Of a DNA stretch of 64,000 bases, positions 8,414 through 17,361 are shown piece by piece (position 1 is the first letter of the stretch; every line of letters begins with the position of its first letter). The notes beneath the pieces were generated by a model. That model had not been told where the DNA came from. It made no database searches and saw only the letters and a program-made list of their open reading frames with translations. This DNA is from Tamlana sp. 2_MG-2023. Lineage in GTDB: Bacteria > Bacteroidota > Bacteroidia > Flavobacteriales > Flavobacteriaceae. The stretch spans positions 461,070-525,069 of the forward strand of contig NZ_JAUOSF010000002.1 in the NCBI RefSeq assembly GCF_030548465.1, read 5' to 3'. A program made the translations under genes and the position numbers.

Positions 8414-10264
8414 TTAGTTGCTAAACAGTTTTATAATAGTTTCGTCATTAGAAGCAGTTGCTATATCACGAGCAGTCACGCCATCATTATCCTTGATATC
8501 AGGATTAGCTCCATACTTTAAAAGTTCTTCAATAGCGCCTTTACTCCCTTTATCGGTAACGATGTGAAGTGGTGTCTTACCCATACTATCTGATATAGAC
8601 GTATCTGCACCACCTTTTAGTAGCGCTTCTCTGGCCCAACTGTTTCCTTTTATGGACGCCTGCATAAGTGCAGTAACACCATCATTGTTTTTATGGTTAA
8701 CTTCTATTCCAGCATCAATAATACGTTTTATTCTACTATTCTCTTTGTCGTAAGCTTCAAGTGGGATAAGAAACCAGAGCAGGTTATTGCCACTATCATT
8801 AATATCATTAAGGCGATTCTCTTTAATTAGTTGGTCTAATGCTTCTTTAACCCCTAGAGCTGCAGCCATCTGAATCGGGGTAAACCCTTTTGAATATTCG
8901 GTTTCATCATTCATCTCAAAATGAATTTGAGCAAATGCAGGATAGGACTTACAGTAACTATTTGCCAGAGCATACTCCATTGGTGTTTCATCATATTTGC
9001 TCTTACGAGTGAATAACTCGGTATACTCTTTTAGAAGTAGAATATTTTCTGAGCTAATATCAGGATTCATTCTATTAATGATATTGTCACCTTTATTATT
9101 AATCAATGTAGGATCTGCACCAGCATTAATAAGCAGCGGTAGTAGTTTTTGGTTGTACTCATATGTTGCAAAGTGAAGCGGAGTATTACCCTCATTATCT
9201 TGTAAATTTATATTTTTAGTTGATTTTTCAAGAAGCGCTTCGAGTAGTTTTGGTTTACCTGCTTCAATGACTGCGTGAATTAGAGATCTTTTATTTTTAA
9301 AAACGGCATCGGGGTCAATCTCAATCAATTTCACCAGTGAATCAGAATCACCATTTTGTGCTGCTAATTGTAACTGCTCTGTTGTTATTTTGGCACCTGC
9401 TTTCAAGAGCGTTTTCATGGCAAACTCATTTTCATTTTCAAAAGTATAGTCAAGCATTGTCTTTCCCTTGCTATCTTTGAAATTGAGGTCTACTCCTGAT
9501 TCTGCAGCCTTTTGTAGAACATATCCAAATCCTTTAATAGCGGCACAGTGAAAAGGACTTTCACCATTGTCCTCTTTAAGGTAGTCATATCCTGCTTCAA
9601 TAAGTGGCTTGATACAATCTGCTTTACCTCCCTTTGTACAGTAGATGAGCGCACTAATATCCTTAGAAACCCTATGGTGTATATCTGCACCGTGTTTAAT
9701 GAGTAGTTCCAGTATTTCGCCTTGATCATTTTTGATGGCATAGAACAATGGTGTGAACTTTGTTTCATCAATGTTATTTACATCAGCACCATTTGCAATT
9801 AATAGTTCTACAAGCTCTATCTTATTGTTTTCAATGGCCATGTTGAGTGCAACACTATCACGTGCTATTTTAGCATGTACATCTGCATTATTATCAATAA
9901 GACACTGAAGAACTTCTGGTGTTCCATTAGAAAAACAAGCGGTATGTATGGGCTGGTAGCCATCTTTAGATAGTGCGTGAATATCTGCGCCTCTCTCTAA
10001 AAGTAGTTTAACTGTTGAAAGGCGTGCATAGTTTACCGCCATATGAAGCGGACGAATACCTTCGTTAGATTTTGCATTAATATCCACAGCTTCGTCTAGA
10101 AGAAACGCAACTATTTCATTTTGACCTAACTGAGAGGCATAATGCAGTAAATGGGCTTTGTCTTCAAGTTTAGTATTAATGTCAAAAGCATTATTAATTT
10201 CTATTTTAAATTGTTCAAGGTTTCCATTTTCTATGAGTTCTTTTATTGTGGTATTATCAGTCAT
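8414..10264 (-). CDS. Ankyrin-repeat protein
   Basis: 616 residues from ATG at 10264; an in-frame GTG at 10270 is the alternative start. It is built almost entirely of ankyrin repeats, about 15-17, with the recurring pattern G-TPLHxA and LLxxGAxxN (for example GIRPLHMAVNYARLSTVKLL, GADIHALSKDGYQPIHTAC, NTPLHFATYEYN). No signal peptide, membrane segment or enzymatic domain is seen. Ankyrin stacks are protein-binding scaffolds. Next to a SUKH-type protein and a propeller gene it could be an immunity or accessory protein of a polymorphic-toxin locus, but no toxin is present. It lies between the two MITE-like copies, which suggests accessory DNA. Confidence 0.9.
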   Translation of the reverse strand: MTDNTTIKELIENGNLEQFKIEINNAFDINTKLEDKAHLLHYASQLGQNEIVAFLLDEAVDINAKSNEGIRPLHMAVNYARLSTVKLLLERGADIHALSKDGYQPIHTACFSNGTPEVLQCLIDNNADVHAKIARDSVALNMAIENNKIELVELLIANGADVNNIDETKFTPLFYAIKNDQGEILELLIKHGADIHHRVSKDISALIYCTKGGKADCIKPLIEAGYDYLKEDNGESPFHCAAIKGFGYVLQKAAESGVDLNFKDSKGKTMLDYTFENENEFAMKTLLKAGAKITTEQLQLAAQNGDSDSLVKLIEIDPDAVFKNKRSLIHAVIEAGKPKLLEALLEKSTKNINLQDNEGNTPLHFATYEYNQKLLPLLINAGADPTLINNKGDNIINRMNPDISSENILLLKEYTELFTRKSKYDETPMEYALANSYCKSYPAFAQIHFEMNDETEYSKGFTPIQMAAALGVKEALDQLIKENRLNDINDSGNNLLWFLIPLEAYDKENSRIKRIIDAGIEVNHKNNDGVTALMQASIKGNSWAREALLKGGADTSISDSMGKTPLHIVTDKGSKGAIEELLKYGANPDIKDNDGVTARDIATASNDETIIKLFSN

Positions 10265-10553
10265 ATTCACTATTTATTCTTAGTACATTATATGGTCAAT
10301 ATTTGCGTAAGCCTTACTACAAGCAACTCGCTCTATTTTTGTAACCATTCCGCATAGCTTACAAAAATTTGATTTATAATTTCAAGTGAAAAATGTGGGG
10401 ACATAGGACCTTTAGTGTTATTCATGCTTTTCTAGATTTTTTTATTTATGTAATGCCGTCTACATCTGCGATTTCACTTGTTGTAACGGCATAGCTTCTT
10501 TATTGTCAAACTACTGTTTTTCGTTTATAAAACCTAAAACGAGTAGCTTTCCC

Positions 10554-12069
10554 TTAAACCACATCCTCAATTTTAAGTTCAACGGCTCCACAGGTATAAC
10601 CAACTAAGAGTGTGGTGTCATCGATAAACTCAATAGAGTATCCACTCATCGAACCATTTTGTTTACCTTTTAGAGGTAGACGACATAATAACGCCCCCTC
10701 AATACCAACAATATCAACACAGGACGTATCTCGAAGAATCGCCACCAGAGTATTGTCACTTGAAATCGCTACAGCGAATGCTCTTTCATTAGAAAGCTTT
10801 TGTAGCTGCTCACCCTGATTGTTAAAAAGTAACGTGTTCGTGTTACTTAGCACGACGAGCTCCTTGTTTTTACTTATTGCACCACTAAGCACCCCGTTAT
10901 TATCAGGTAGTGGAAATTTGTGTACCGTTTTTTTGAGTAGAAGGCACAATACTTTTAACTTTTTCGTTACTAATTAGTAATTCATGATCATTTAATGGTT
11001 CGAGTACAGTTACCCAACTACGCTTCTTCTTTTTATACACTTTAGAAAATTGAAGTGTTCCAGCTTCACAGCTATGCGCCGATATTTTGCCGAAACTTCC
11101 AGAGAATAGCGTATGGCCATCTTGAGAGAAAGATAGCGATTTTAACGAGTATATCATGTGGTTGTGCCCACTAGATTCACCGATGGTATGTTTGGTTGCT
11201 TCATCAACCAAAGCTTCAGGTTCTATCTTATCATCATCACCATAAAACACCCATTTCACGGCATTGGTTTTCATGTCTATAACGGTAATTTTGCTGTAAT
11301 TATCTCCAAAAGCAAAATAGGATCCACAGGAAGAAAATGCCGTAGGGAATATCCGGTATCCGCTGTAAAACTCTTTTATCGTTTCTCCTTCTGTAGTCGT
11401 TAAGCGAACTGAATCGGCATTTATACCAGGCATGGCAAACATTTTACCATCTGAAGAGGTATTAATTTGAGCGACGCTGTCTCTAGCTTTTTCAAAGCTT
11501 ATAAATTCTTTTGATTTGACCAGTTTTATACTGGACTCGAACGGAAGTGATGCGCGTATTTCATCAAGTTCTAAATATAATAATTCAGCCAATTCGTAGA
11601 GGTAACTTACGCCAGTGTCTGCGTACTTAGCACGTTGTTCACTTCCTCCTTCATGACTAATGTAGCATAGTTCATTGTCACTATTGTAATAGTACCAATT
11701 GTCATATTCTTGTATGGGTGCAAATGCGCGTTTAGCTTCTGGGAATTCAGAATGAACTTGAAAGGCACCAAAATGCAGACCCAAATCATCTTCTTCAGGA
11801 AACGAAAGTCCACTAAAAGCAGCTGACAATTCTTGGTATCGCTTAGGTTGTTTTGTATAGGAGTCACTCTCTTTCGGAGGATATATATATAGGCTATCTC
11901 CACTTTCCATCCTTACAACGAGAGTGCTTTCTTCCATTGAAAAACTTTGAGCGCCTTCCGTTATTACTTTTAATACGGCCTCACTTTCAATGTCTACAGC
12001 TAAAACTTTTAGTAGTTCGTAGAACGCTTCATTTGGTGAATCACTTTCGCAAATAGTGTTGAAGTTCAT
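10554..12069 (-). pseudogene. Beta-propeller (WD40-like) protein split by a frameshift
   Basis: Two overlapping minus-strand reading frames make one protein. Bases 10903-12069 encode 388 residues (start MNFNTICESDSPNEAF) and end at a TGA soon after a run of seven A on the coding strand. Bases 10554-10949, in the +1 frame, continue the same propeller pattern (VLSGAISKNKELVVLSN, ERAFAVAISSDNTLVAIL). Removing one A from the run near 10924-10930 joins them into about 500 residues. The N-terminal ~200 residues are an unassigned alpha/beta domain and the rest is WD40-like (AFSSCGSYFAFGDN, SLSFSQDGHTLFSGS). Decay, a phase-variable tract or a sequencing error are all possible. No function can be assigned. 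Confidence 0.7.
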
Positions 12070-12203
12070 TGTTTTTTTATTTTGAATTAATACTCTAAAT
12101 ATTTTTATTAAAATGAATTGATTTTTTCACCAATTTTATATGATGATCTTTTCTTTTTTGATAGGAAGCCATCACTAAGTTCATGATATTACTTTTTTCT
12201 ATT

Positions 12204-12818
12204 TTAACCCCATCCATAATCTGTATCGCCAAATACAAATTCTTTCATTAATCTTATAAAAAGCCCTCCTGTACCGAAAGCTATTTTATTTTGTTCTGGA
12301 AAATCATCATTATCTTCAACTGCTAATCCGTGATCTGCTATTATAATGACAGGCTCTCCTAAAGCATTTTTTCTTTGGTGATCCCAAATAATCCAATTCT
12401 GACCAGCTTCGCAAAATCCTTGGTGTATTTCCTCATCGCCTTCAAGTTCTTCTAACATAAATTCAGACGAAGGGCCTTCACCATCATATCCATAAAAATC
12501 TATAGCATCGGGCACGCCATCTCCAAACATTATGGTATTATGCATTTTAACCACTGTCATATAAGATTCTGGAACTGGAAGATTAGCATCTTGAAAATCA
12601 TCTGTGTAAGGCGCTCCAAAAGTTATAGAAGCTTCGTCTTCATCATAATTTTCAAAATAAACCTTTAGTTCATCTTCATAGGTCACATTAATAATTTTAG
12701 TAGAAATTTCTTCTAGCATTTCAACACAGGAAGGTGTTAAAGCCCAAGGTTTAAAATAGGCTACAAATGCATTTGCTAACTCTTCTCCTTCTAATGAAGC
12801 TAATTCTTTTGGTGTCAT
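12204..12818 (-). CDS. SMI1/KNR4 (SUKH)-like protein
   Basis: 204 acidic residues, no signal peptide. The central LPVPESYMTVVKMHNTIMFGD and the later NWIIWDHQRKNALGEPVIII / KIAFGTGGLFIRLMKEFVFG fit the SMI1/KNR4 superfamily pattern, in which an aromatic strand follows 'P..y..f....NG' and a 'g.gg..y...' segment occurs late. In bacteria many members are immunity proteins for nuclease or deaminase toxins. It is upstream of the propeller and ankyrin genes on the same strand. The family call is by pattern only and moderately sure. Confidence 0.65.
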   Translation of the reverse strand: MTPKELASLEGEELANAFVAYFKPWALTPSCVEMLEEISTKIINVTYEDELKVYFENYDEDEASITFGAPYTDDFQDANLPVPESYMTVVKMHNTIMFGDGVPDAIDFYGYDGEGPSSEFMLEELEGDEEIHQGFCEAGQNWIIWDHQRKNALGEPVIIIADHGLAVEDNDDFPEQNKIAFGTGGLFIRLMKEFVFGDTDYGWG

Positions 12819-13071
12819 AGTCTTTTAGGTTTAATATTTAAGGTATACAAATATCTTATTTCTTAGCTCCCTTTTTCACCCTGTTTTCCGTGAAAACTTG
12901 CTAAATATTCCATAAAACTATAAGCCATGTGCTTGTGTTCCGCTTGAGATTGGTATAATTTTACAGGTAACTGGCGGAAGTTATTGCTTCCGTTTACTCG
13001 CTTTTGCAATCGGATTAAATTTGGGGCATAGTGTCATCCACTACGTTAAATCGTCATGAGAATCAAAACCT

Positions 13072-13207
13072 TCAGGTGTTATAAAAATATAGCCTTTCAT
13101 AAGCCTTCCTGTAAAGTCCATGGGCAAGCAATATTTCCTTTTCATGAATTGGGTTTAAAATTTCAGTTAACGCTCTTTTTATCAAAGACGTTTTGCCTAT
13201 ATGGGTT
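13072..13207 (-). other. Short ORF remnant cut by the second MITE-like copy
   Basis: A minus-strand frame of about 45 codons (IGTHIGKTSLIKRALTEIL, then LAHGLYRKAYERLYFY) runs from the edge of the repeat at 13208 to a stop at 13072. It has no recognisable start outside the repeat. It may be the 3' end of a gene interrupted by the element, but I do not recognise the product. The rest of 12819-13071 holds nothing I recognise. Confidence 0.2.
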
Positions 13208-13469
13208 CCGATAGCGCGGACTTGTAGTCCGTGCCTAAATAAATACGCCACAACACTCATTTACAATAAATGGCCTTCAAAGCTTAATAATAAATACAGA
13301 ACTATTAAATTTAACTGAAAAACTCTTTCCTTTTTTTAAACTTCCTGATGACTATAGACGTTAAACGTTAAATTAGAAAGCCTTTACAGTCCCGATTGCT
13401 ATCGGGACTGTAAAGGCTTTCTAATTTATTGCTTACTCTTGTGGACACGGATTAAAAGTCTGCGCTATC
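13208..13469. mobile_element. MITE-like element, copy 2
   Basis: The left end is identical to copy 1 for CCGATAGCGCGGACTTGTAG and the next ~18 bases, and the interior is recognisably the same. The right end (GGACACGGATTAAAAGTC up to TGCGCTATC) is a decayed inverted repeat of the left end. The interior contains a perfect 20-bp stem with a 4-nt loop at 13379-13422 (left arm AAAGCCTTTACAGTCCCGAT). That palindrome could also terminate transcription in either direction. Together the two copies bracket the ankyrin, propeller and SUKH genes. Confidence 0.65.
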
Positions 13470-13503
13470 AATGTTTATTTTTATTGTTGTCCGCGCTATC
13501 GGG
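13462..13503. repeat. 42-bp direct repeat, left of the toxin-antitoxin pair
   Basis: Starts GCGCTATCAATGTTTATTTT and ends GTCCGCGCTATCGGG. It matches 38 of 42 positions with 14088-14129. It overlaps the right end of the second MITE-like copy and stops just before the toxin stop codon. Confidence 0.8.
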
Positions 13504-13504
13504 G

Positions 13505-13798
13505 TTAATGATCTAAAGGTTCTCTTTTTGTGTGACGAACTCGTAATATCCTAATTTCATATTTTGTTATTTGATAAGTAATTCGGTAACTATAAACTTC
13601 AAAAGCTCTAATTGTGCCATCGTTATTTTTACGATACTTATCTAATGCATAAATCTCTGGATTGTATTTTAAGTTTTCTGCTTTGTCGAAGATTTCTTCA
13701 CGTACTTTTATAGCAGATTGTAAAGATTCTTTTTTAATGTAGTTATACGCTTTATTCAATTGTTTTAAAGCTAGCTTTCCCCAAATAACTTCTACCAT
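13505..13798 (-). CDS. ParE/RelE-superfamily toxin
   Basis: 97 residues, typical length. The sequence VEVIWGKLALKQLNKAYNYI followed by a long helix pair and the C-terminal strands FEVYSYRITYQITKYEIRIL, RVRHTKREP match the ParE branch of the RelE fold (plasmid-stabilisation type). ParE toxins poison gyrase and RelE toxins cut mRNA; which applies here is not clear. Its start overlaps the 3' end of the upstream small ORF by 7 bp, the usual antitoxin-first arrangement. Confidence 0.88.
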   Translation of the reverse strand: MVEVIWGKLALKQLNKAYNYIKKESLQSAIKVREEIFDKAENLKYNPEIYALDKYRKNNDGTIRAFEVYSYRITYQITKYEIRILRVRHTKREPLDH

Positions 13799-14013
13799 TG
13801 ATTAGCTATTTTTCTAGCTTCTTCTTGCGTATAAAAATTACCGTTGTCAATTTCTTCATTAGCTTCATCAATTTCTTTATTATATTGCTCGATACTAATT
13901 CTTTCAAATTCTTCCGTTTCCTTATTTAGAATTGTTTCTAACTTTGTGAAAAGTGTTTCGTTTACAGAAAACAACTTTTGTATAAACTCGTATTTTCTTG
14001 CTTCTAAATCCAT
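13792..14013 (-). CDS. Cognate antitoxin
   Basis: 73 residues from the ATG at 14013 (MDLEARKYEFIQKLF). A longer frame opens with a TTG at 14097 inside the flanking direct repeat and is unlikely. Acidic and helical, ending NFYTQEEARKIANQW, a pattern common in antitoxins partnered with ParE-like toxins in Bacteroidota. It overlaps the toxin start, so translation is coupled. It is expected to neutralise the toxin and repress the pair. Confidence 0.82.
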   Translation of the reverse strand: MDLEARKYEFIQKLFSVNETLFTKLETILNKETEEFERISIEQYNKEIDEANEEIDNGNFYTQEEARKIANQW

Positions 14014-14087
14014 GTTTTCTATATCTTTATTATAACAAAGATACAATTTCTGCTGTATATTTTTAAGTCTACTATTTGAGACAGTCA

Positions 14088-14129
14088 GCGCTATCAACGT
14101 TTCTTTTTATTGTTGTTTGCGCTATCGGG
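14088..14129. repeat. 42-bp direct repeat, right of the toxin-antitoxin pair
   Basis: Starts GCGCTATCAACGTTTCTTTT and ends GTTTGCGCTATCGGG. It is the partner of 13462-13503 with four substitutions. Together the repeats delimit a ~585-bp block that holds only the toxin and antitoxin genes. Confidence 0.8.
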
Positions 14130-14171
14130 TAATCAAACAGCTAGAAAACGCTATAATTCACTTTAGTGCAC

Positions 14172-14202
14172 AAAAAAAGCCTCTCGGAAATTGAGAGGCT
14201 TT
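14172..14202 (-). terminator. Rho-independent terminator of rpsA
   Basis: On the minus strand AAAGCCTCTC, a 7-nt loop, GAGAGGCTTT and a run of T residues. It is 55 bp after the rpsA stop. Confidence 0.88.
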
Positions 14203-14256
14203 AGATTATTATTGGATTTCTGTCTTCACGGAAATGAGAAACTAATTAGTATCTAA

Positions 14257-16083
14257 TTAAGATTTCCCGTCCATTTTATCTTTAAGCGCTTGTAGAGCGT
14301 CATTAGCATCACCTAAAGTTGGTTTTGCTTCTGCAGCAGCACTAGCAGCTTTCTTAACAGCAGCTTTTACGTTTGCAACTTCTTCAGCTTTAAAAATAGC
14401 TGTATGAGACGCTACGACACGTTTAAACTCTTTGTTAAATTCAATAATTTTGAATTCAGCAGACTCCCCTTTCTTAACTTTGCTACCGTCTTCTTTCTCT
14501 AAGTGACGAGAAGGTACAAATGCAACGATATCTTCGTTAAATTCGATTGTAGCTCCTTTGTCAACGATTTCAGAAATTTCAGCAGTATGCGTAGTTCCTA
14601 AAGCGAATTCAGTTTCATACTTATCCCAAGGATTAGCAGTAGTTTGTTTGTGACCTAAAGATAATTTACGTCCTTCAACATCTAATTCTAATACCACAAC
14701 ATCTAATTTGTCACCAACAGCGCAGAATTCAGATGGGTGCTTGATTTTCTTAGTCCAAGATAAATCAGAGATATAAATTAATCCGTCGATTCCTTCTTCT
14801 AATTCAACAAAAACACCAAAGTTTGTAAAGTTACGAACCACACCAGTGTGCTTAGAACCTACAGGGTATTTTCCAGTGATATCTGTCCATGGATCAGCAG
14901 ATAATTGCTTGATACCAAGTGACATTTTACGATCTTCTCTATCTAAAGTTAAGATAACTGCTTCAACTTCATCTCCTACAGATACGAAATCTTGAGCAGA
15001 ACGTAAGTGTGTAGACCATGACATTTCAGAAACGTGAATTAATCCTTCAACACCATCAGCAACTTCGATAAATGCACCGTAATCAGCGATTACAACAACT
15101 TTACCTTTTACTTTGTCACCAACTTTAACCTCTTCAGCTAAAGCTTCCCAAGGGTGTTTAGATAATTGTTTAAGACCTAATTGGATTCTTGATTTGTTTT
15201 CATCAAAATCAAGGATTACAACGTTTAATTTTTGATCTAACTCAACAATCTCGTTAGGGTGGTTAATTCTAGACCAAGATAAATCAGTAATGTGGATTAA
15301 ACCATCAACACCACCAAGATCGATAAATACACCGTAAGAAGTAATGTTTTTAACAACACCTTCTAATACTTGACCTTTTTCTAATTGACCAATAATTTCT
15401 TTCTTTTGTTCTTCAATATCAGCCTCAATAAGTGCTTTATGAGAAACAACAACGTTTTTAAATTCGTGGTTGATTTTCACAACTTTGAATTCCATTGTTT
15501 TATTTACGTACTGATCGTAATCTCTAATTGGTTTAACATCAATTTGAGAACCTGGTAAGAATGCTTCAATTCCGAAAACATCTACAATCATACCACCTTT
15601 AGTTCTGCATTTTACAAAACCGTTAACGATTTCACCAGTATCATGTGCGTTATTTACGCGATCCCATGCTTTGATTACACGTGCTTTTCTGTGAGATAAT
15701 ACTAATTGACCAGTTGCGTCTTCACGAACATCAATTAAAACCTCTACTTTGTCACCAACAGCTAATCCTGGGTTGTAACGAAATTCGTTTAACGAAATTA
15801 CACCTTCAGATTTTGCGTTAATGTCAATAATAGCATCACGATCTGTAATATGCACTACAGTTCCTTCTACAACTTCGTCATCTAAAGTGTCAACGAAATT
15901 TTCTGCTACTAATTTTTCAAATTCTTTTAATTGTAAATCATCAACTTCATCAATACCTTCTTGGTAATTGTGCCAGTTAAAGTCTGCTAAGAATTTTTCA
16001 GGATTTGCTTTTGCTTCAGATACAACTGGAGCACTTTTTGCTTCAGTTGCCTCAACTTCAGCTTGTTTTGCGTTTTCCGCCAT
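14257..16083 (-). CDS. rpsA: 30S ribosomal protein S1
   Basis: 608 residues, the length usual for Bacteroidota S1. It binds single-stranded mRNA on the small subunit. Consecutive S1/OB repeats can be followed from about residue 65 to 560, for example GQVLEGVVKNITSYGVFIDL, GVDGLIHITDLSW, then GDKVKGKVVVIADYGAFIEV, GVEGLIHVSEMSW, and GSKHTGVVRNFTNFGVFVEL, GIDGLIYISDLSW. The N-terminus has an Ala/Glu-rich extension before the first repeat, and the C-terminus is an Ala/Lys-rich tail. A predicted promoter lies ~160 bp upstream, leaving a long leader with a hairpin next to the ATG. Confidence 0.97.
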   Translation of the reverse strand: MAENAKQAEVEATEAKSAPVVSEAKANPEKFLADFNWHNYQEGIDEVDDLQLKEFEKLVAENFVDTLDDEVVEGTVVHITDRDAIIDINAKSEGVISLNEFRYNPGLAVGDKVEVLIDVREDATGQLVLSHRKARVIKAWDRVNNAHDTGEIVNGFVKCRTKGGMIVDVFGIEAFLPGSQIDVKPIRDYDQYVNKTMEFKVVKINHEFKNVVVSHKALIEADIEEQKKEIIGQLEKGQVLEGVVKNITSYGVFIDLGGVDGLIHITDLSWSRINHPNEIVELDQKLNVVILDFDENKSRIQLGLKQLSKHPWEALAEEVKVGDKVKGKVVVIADYGAFIEVADGVEGLIHVSEMSWSTHLRSAQDFVSVGDEVEAVILTLDREDRKMSLGIKQLSADPWTDITGKYPVGSKHTGVVRNFTNFGVFVELEEGIDGLIYISDLSWTKKIKHPSEFCAVGDKLDVVVLELDVEGRKLSLGHKQTTANPWDKYETEFALGTTHTAEISEIVDKGATIEFNEDIVAFVPSRHLEKEDGSKVKKGESAEFKIIEFNKEFKRVVASHTAIFKAEEVANVKAAVKKAASAAAEAKPTLGDANDALQALKDKMDGKS

Positions 16084-16097
16084 TTTAATAAGTGATA

Positions 16098-16129
16098 ATG
16101 TAATGTTGTGTTTTACAACTTATTACATT
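16098..16129 (-). promoter_or_regulatory. Hairpin in the rpsA leader, next to the start codon
   Basis: Read on the minus strand, AATGTAAT and GTTGT (separated by AA) pair with ACAAC and ATTACATT across a 5-nt loop. The structure ends 14 nt before the ATG and could block or expose the start site. Autoregulation of S1 through its leader is known in Enterobacteria; here it is only inferred. Confidence 0.45.
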
Positions 16130-16240
16130 ATATTTTGTATTCTGTATGCTTTGGAAGATTTAAGCGATTAACACACAGAAGTGTTATATAATTTTTAGTT
16201 TCATTCCTTTTATCTTTCCAACGACTCGCTAAAAGGAGTG

Positions 16241-16248
16241 CAAAAATA
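16241..16248 (-). promoter_or_regulatory. Promoter -7 box of rpsA
   Basis: TATTTTTG on the minus strand matches TAnnTTTG and is followed by GCACTCC. It predicts a leader of ~150 nt before the ATG at 16083. No clear -33 TTG was found. The stretch 16249-16566 between this and the LysM gene shows no ORF and no other element I recognise. Confidence 0.55.
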
Positions 16249-16566
16249 CATAATATTGAGATAATTACCTAGAAATGATAAAATAATTTTAACTAACTGA
16301 AATTGAGTTGATTCATAATCTGTTTGAAAGAAAACAGTTACCGTCAAAATATAGCGTAATTCCAGTTAATTAGAACTAAAAGGAAAGTAGTTTAATCTTC
16401 TTTGAAAAATTAGAATAACATAAGTTATCAATCTTGATGATCCACTTTTCTAATTCTTTAAGAACCTGCTCAATACAATTTCAGTAAAATTGTTATTCTT
16501 TTTATCTGAATATTTTCTTATCTTGTTAAGGTTGAAAAATAACAATAACCCTTATATTAATTAATT

Positions 16567-16947
16567 ATGACATCAAAAGAAAAATATCAACCCGTACTAG
16601 ATTTAGGCGAAAAATTAGAAATTAAAAATGGAGAAGTTGCAGAAGCTGACGGCGTTTTAAAAGTAAAAGGTCAAGCCAAAACCCAATATGAGAAAAATAT
16701 TTTATGGGATAAAATTAAAGAAATTGGTGGTGAAAATCCAGCAGACATTAAAGCTAATATTACCGTTGCTGATACGACTGTTTACCACAGACATACCGTT
16801 AAAAGTGGTGAAACTTTAGGTAAAATTGCTAAACAATATTATGATAACGCTTCAAAGTATCAAGATATCTTTAAAGCTAACTCTGATATTCTTAAAAACC
16901 CTGATTTAATTCACCCAGGGCAAGAGCTTATCATTCCAAATATATAG
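16567..16947 (+). CDS. LysM-domain protein of the Kbp/YgaU type
   Basis: 126 residues. The N-terminal ~70 residues (VLDLGEKLEIKNGEVAEADGVLKVKGQAKT) resemble a BON-like domain, and residues ~76-125 form one LysM domain (YHRHTVKSGETLGKIAKQYY, ending LIHPGQELIIPNI). The size and order match the cytoplasmic K+-binding protein Kbp (YgaU) of E. coli, which responds to potassium. No signal peptide is present, arguing against a cell-wall role. Single gene with its own terminator. Confidence 0.88.
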   Translation: MTSKEKYQPVLDLGEKLEIKNGEVAEADGVLKVKGQAKTQYEKNILWDKIKEIGGENPADIKANITVADTTVYHRHTVKSGETLGKIAKQYYDNASKYQDIFKANSDILKNPDLIHPGQELIIPNI

Positions 16948-16970
16948 GTTAATCCCTCCTATTAAATTAT

Positions 16971-17004
16971 AAAAGACGAATCTTAATTGGTTCGTCTTTT
17001 TTTT
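16971..17004 (+). terminator. Terminator of the LysM gene
   Basis: AAAAGACGAA, 10-nt loop, TTCGTCTTTT followed by further T residues, 23 bp after the stop at 16947. Confidence 0.9.
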
Positions 17005-17361
17005 GTTATCTCGTAGAGGTTAAAATTTAGTCTCAGGAGTTCAGTATTTCAATTCGACAAACTAACTTTTAATTAAAAGTGAATAGTGAAAAATTAAAAG
17101 TGAAAAATTTGACGGGAGACCGAAGACAGGAGACGGAAGACGGAAGTTGTCGTTCCTGACGAAAGGTGGAATCGTTTAAATTGAAAACGGTTTAAGTATA
17201 TTAAATATTAAAAGTTCACTTACTATTACACGATTCAACAAATAAACGTATAAATCGTTATGCAATTAAAAGTGAATAGTTGAAAATTGTCACTTTATAT
17301 ATGGAAATTCAATTTTTTCTCTGTGCGACTCTGTGTTTCTCTGCGAACCTCAGTGTAATAA
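17005..17361. other. Non-coding stretch with simple and dispersed repeats
   Basis: No ORF. It holds short tandem-like phrases (AATTAAAAGTGAATAGTGAA, ACCGAAGACAGGAGACGGAA) and, near 17320-17352, a CTCTGTG-type phrase related to the CACAGAG repeats at 21931-22190. Such junk-like intergenic phrases recur in this window at ~22255 and ~37700. Confidence 0.5.

Noticed and set aside
10903..10949. Programmed -1 frameshift at A-AAA-AAC in the propeller gene
   Set aside because: A -1 shift leads into the frame CGG TAC, which does not continue the propeller; the matching frame needs +1 or loss of one A.
13072..13207. BioD-like or GTPase fragment (GTHIGKT)
   Set aside because: Only ~45 codons with no further motif; the Gly-rich phrase alone does not identify a family.
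14014..14097. Longer antitoxin starting in the direct repeat
   Set aside because: The TTG start is inside the 42-bp repeat and the ATG at 14013 gives the usual antitoxin length.
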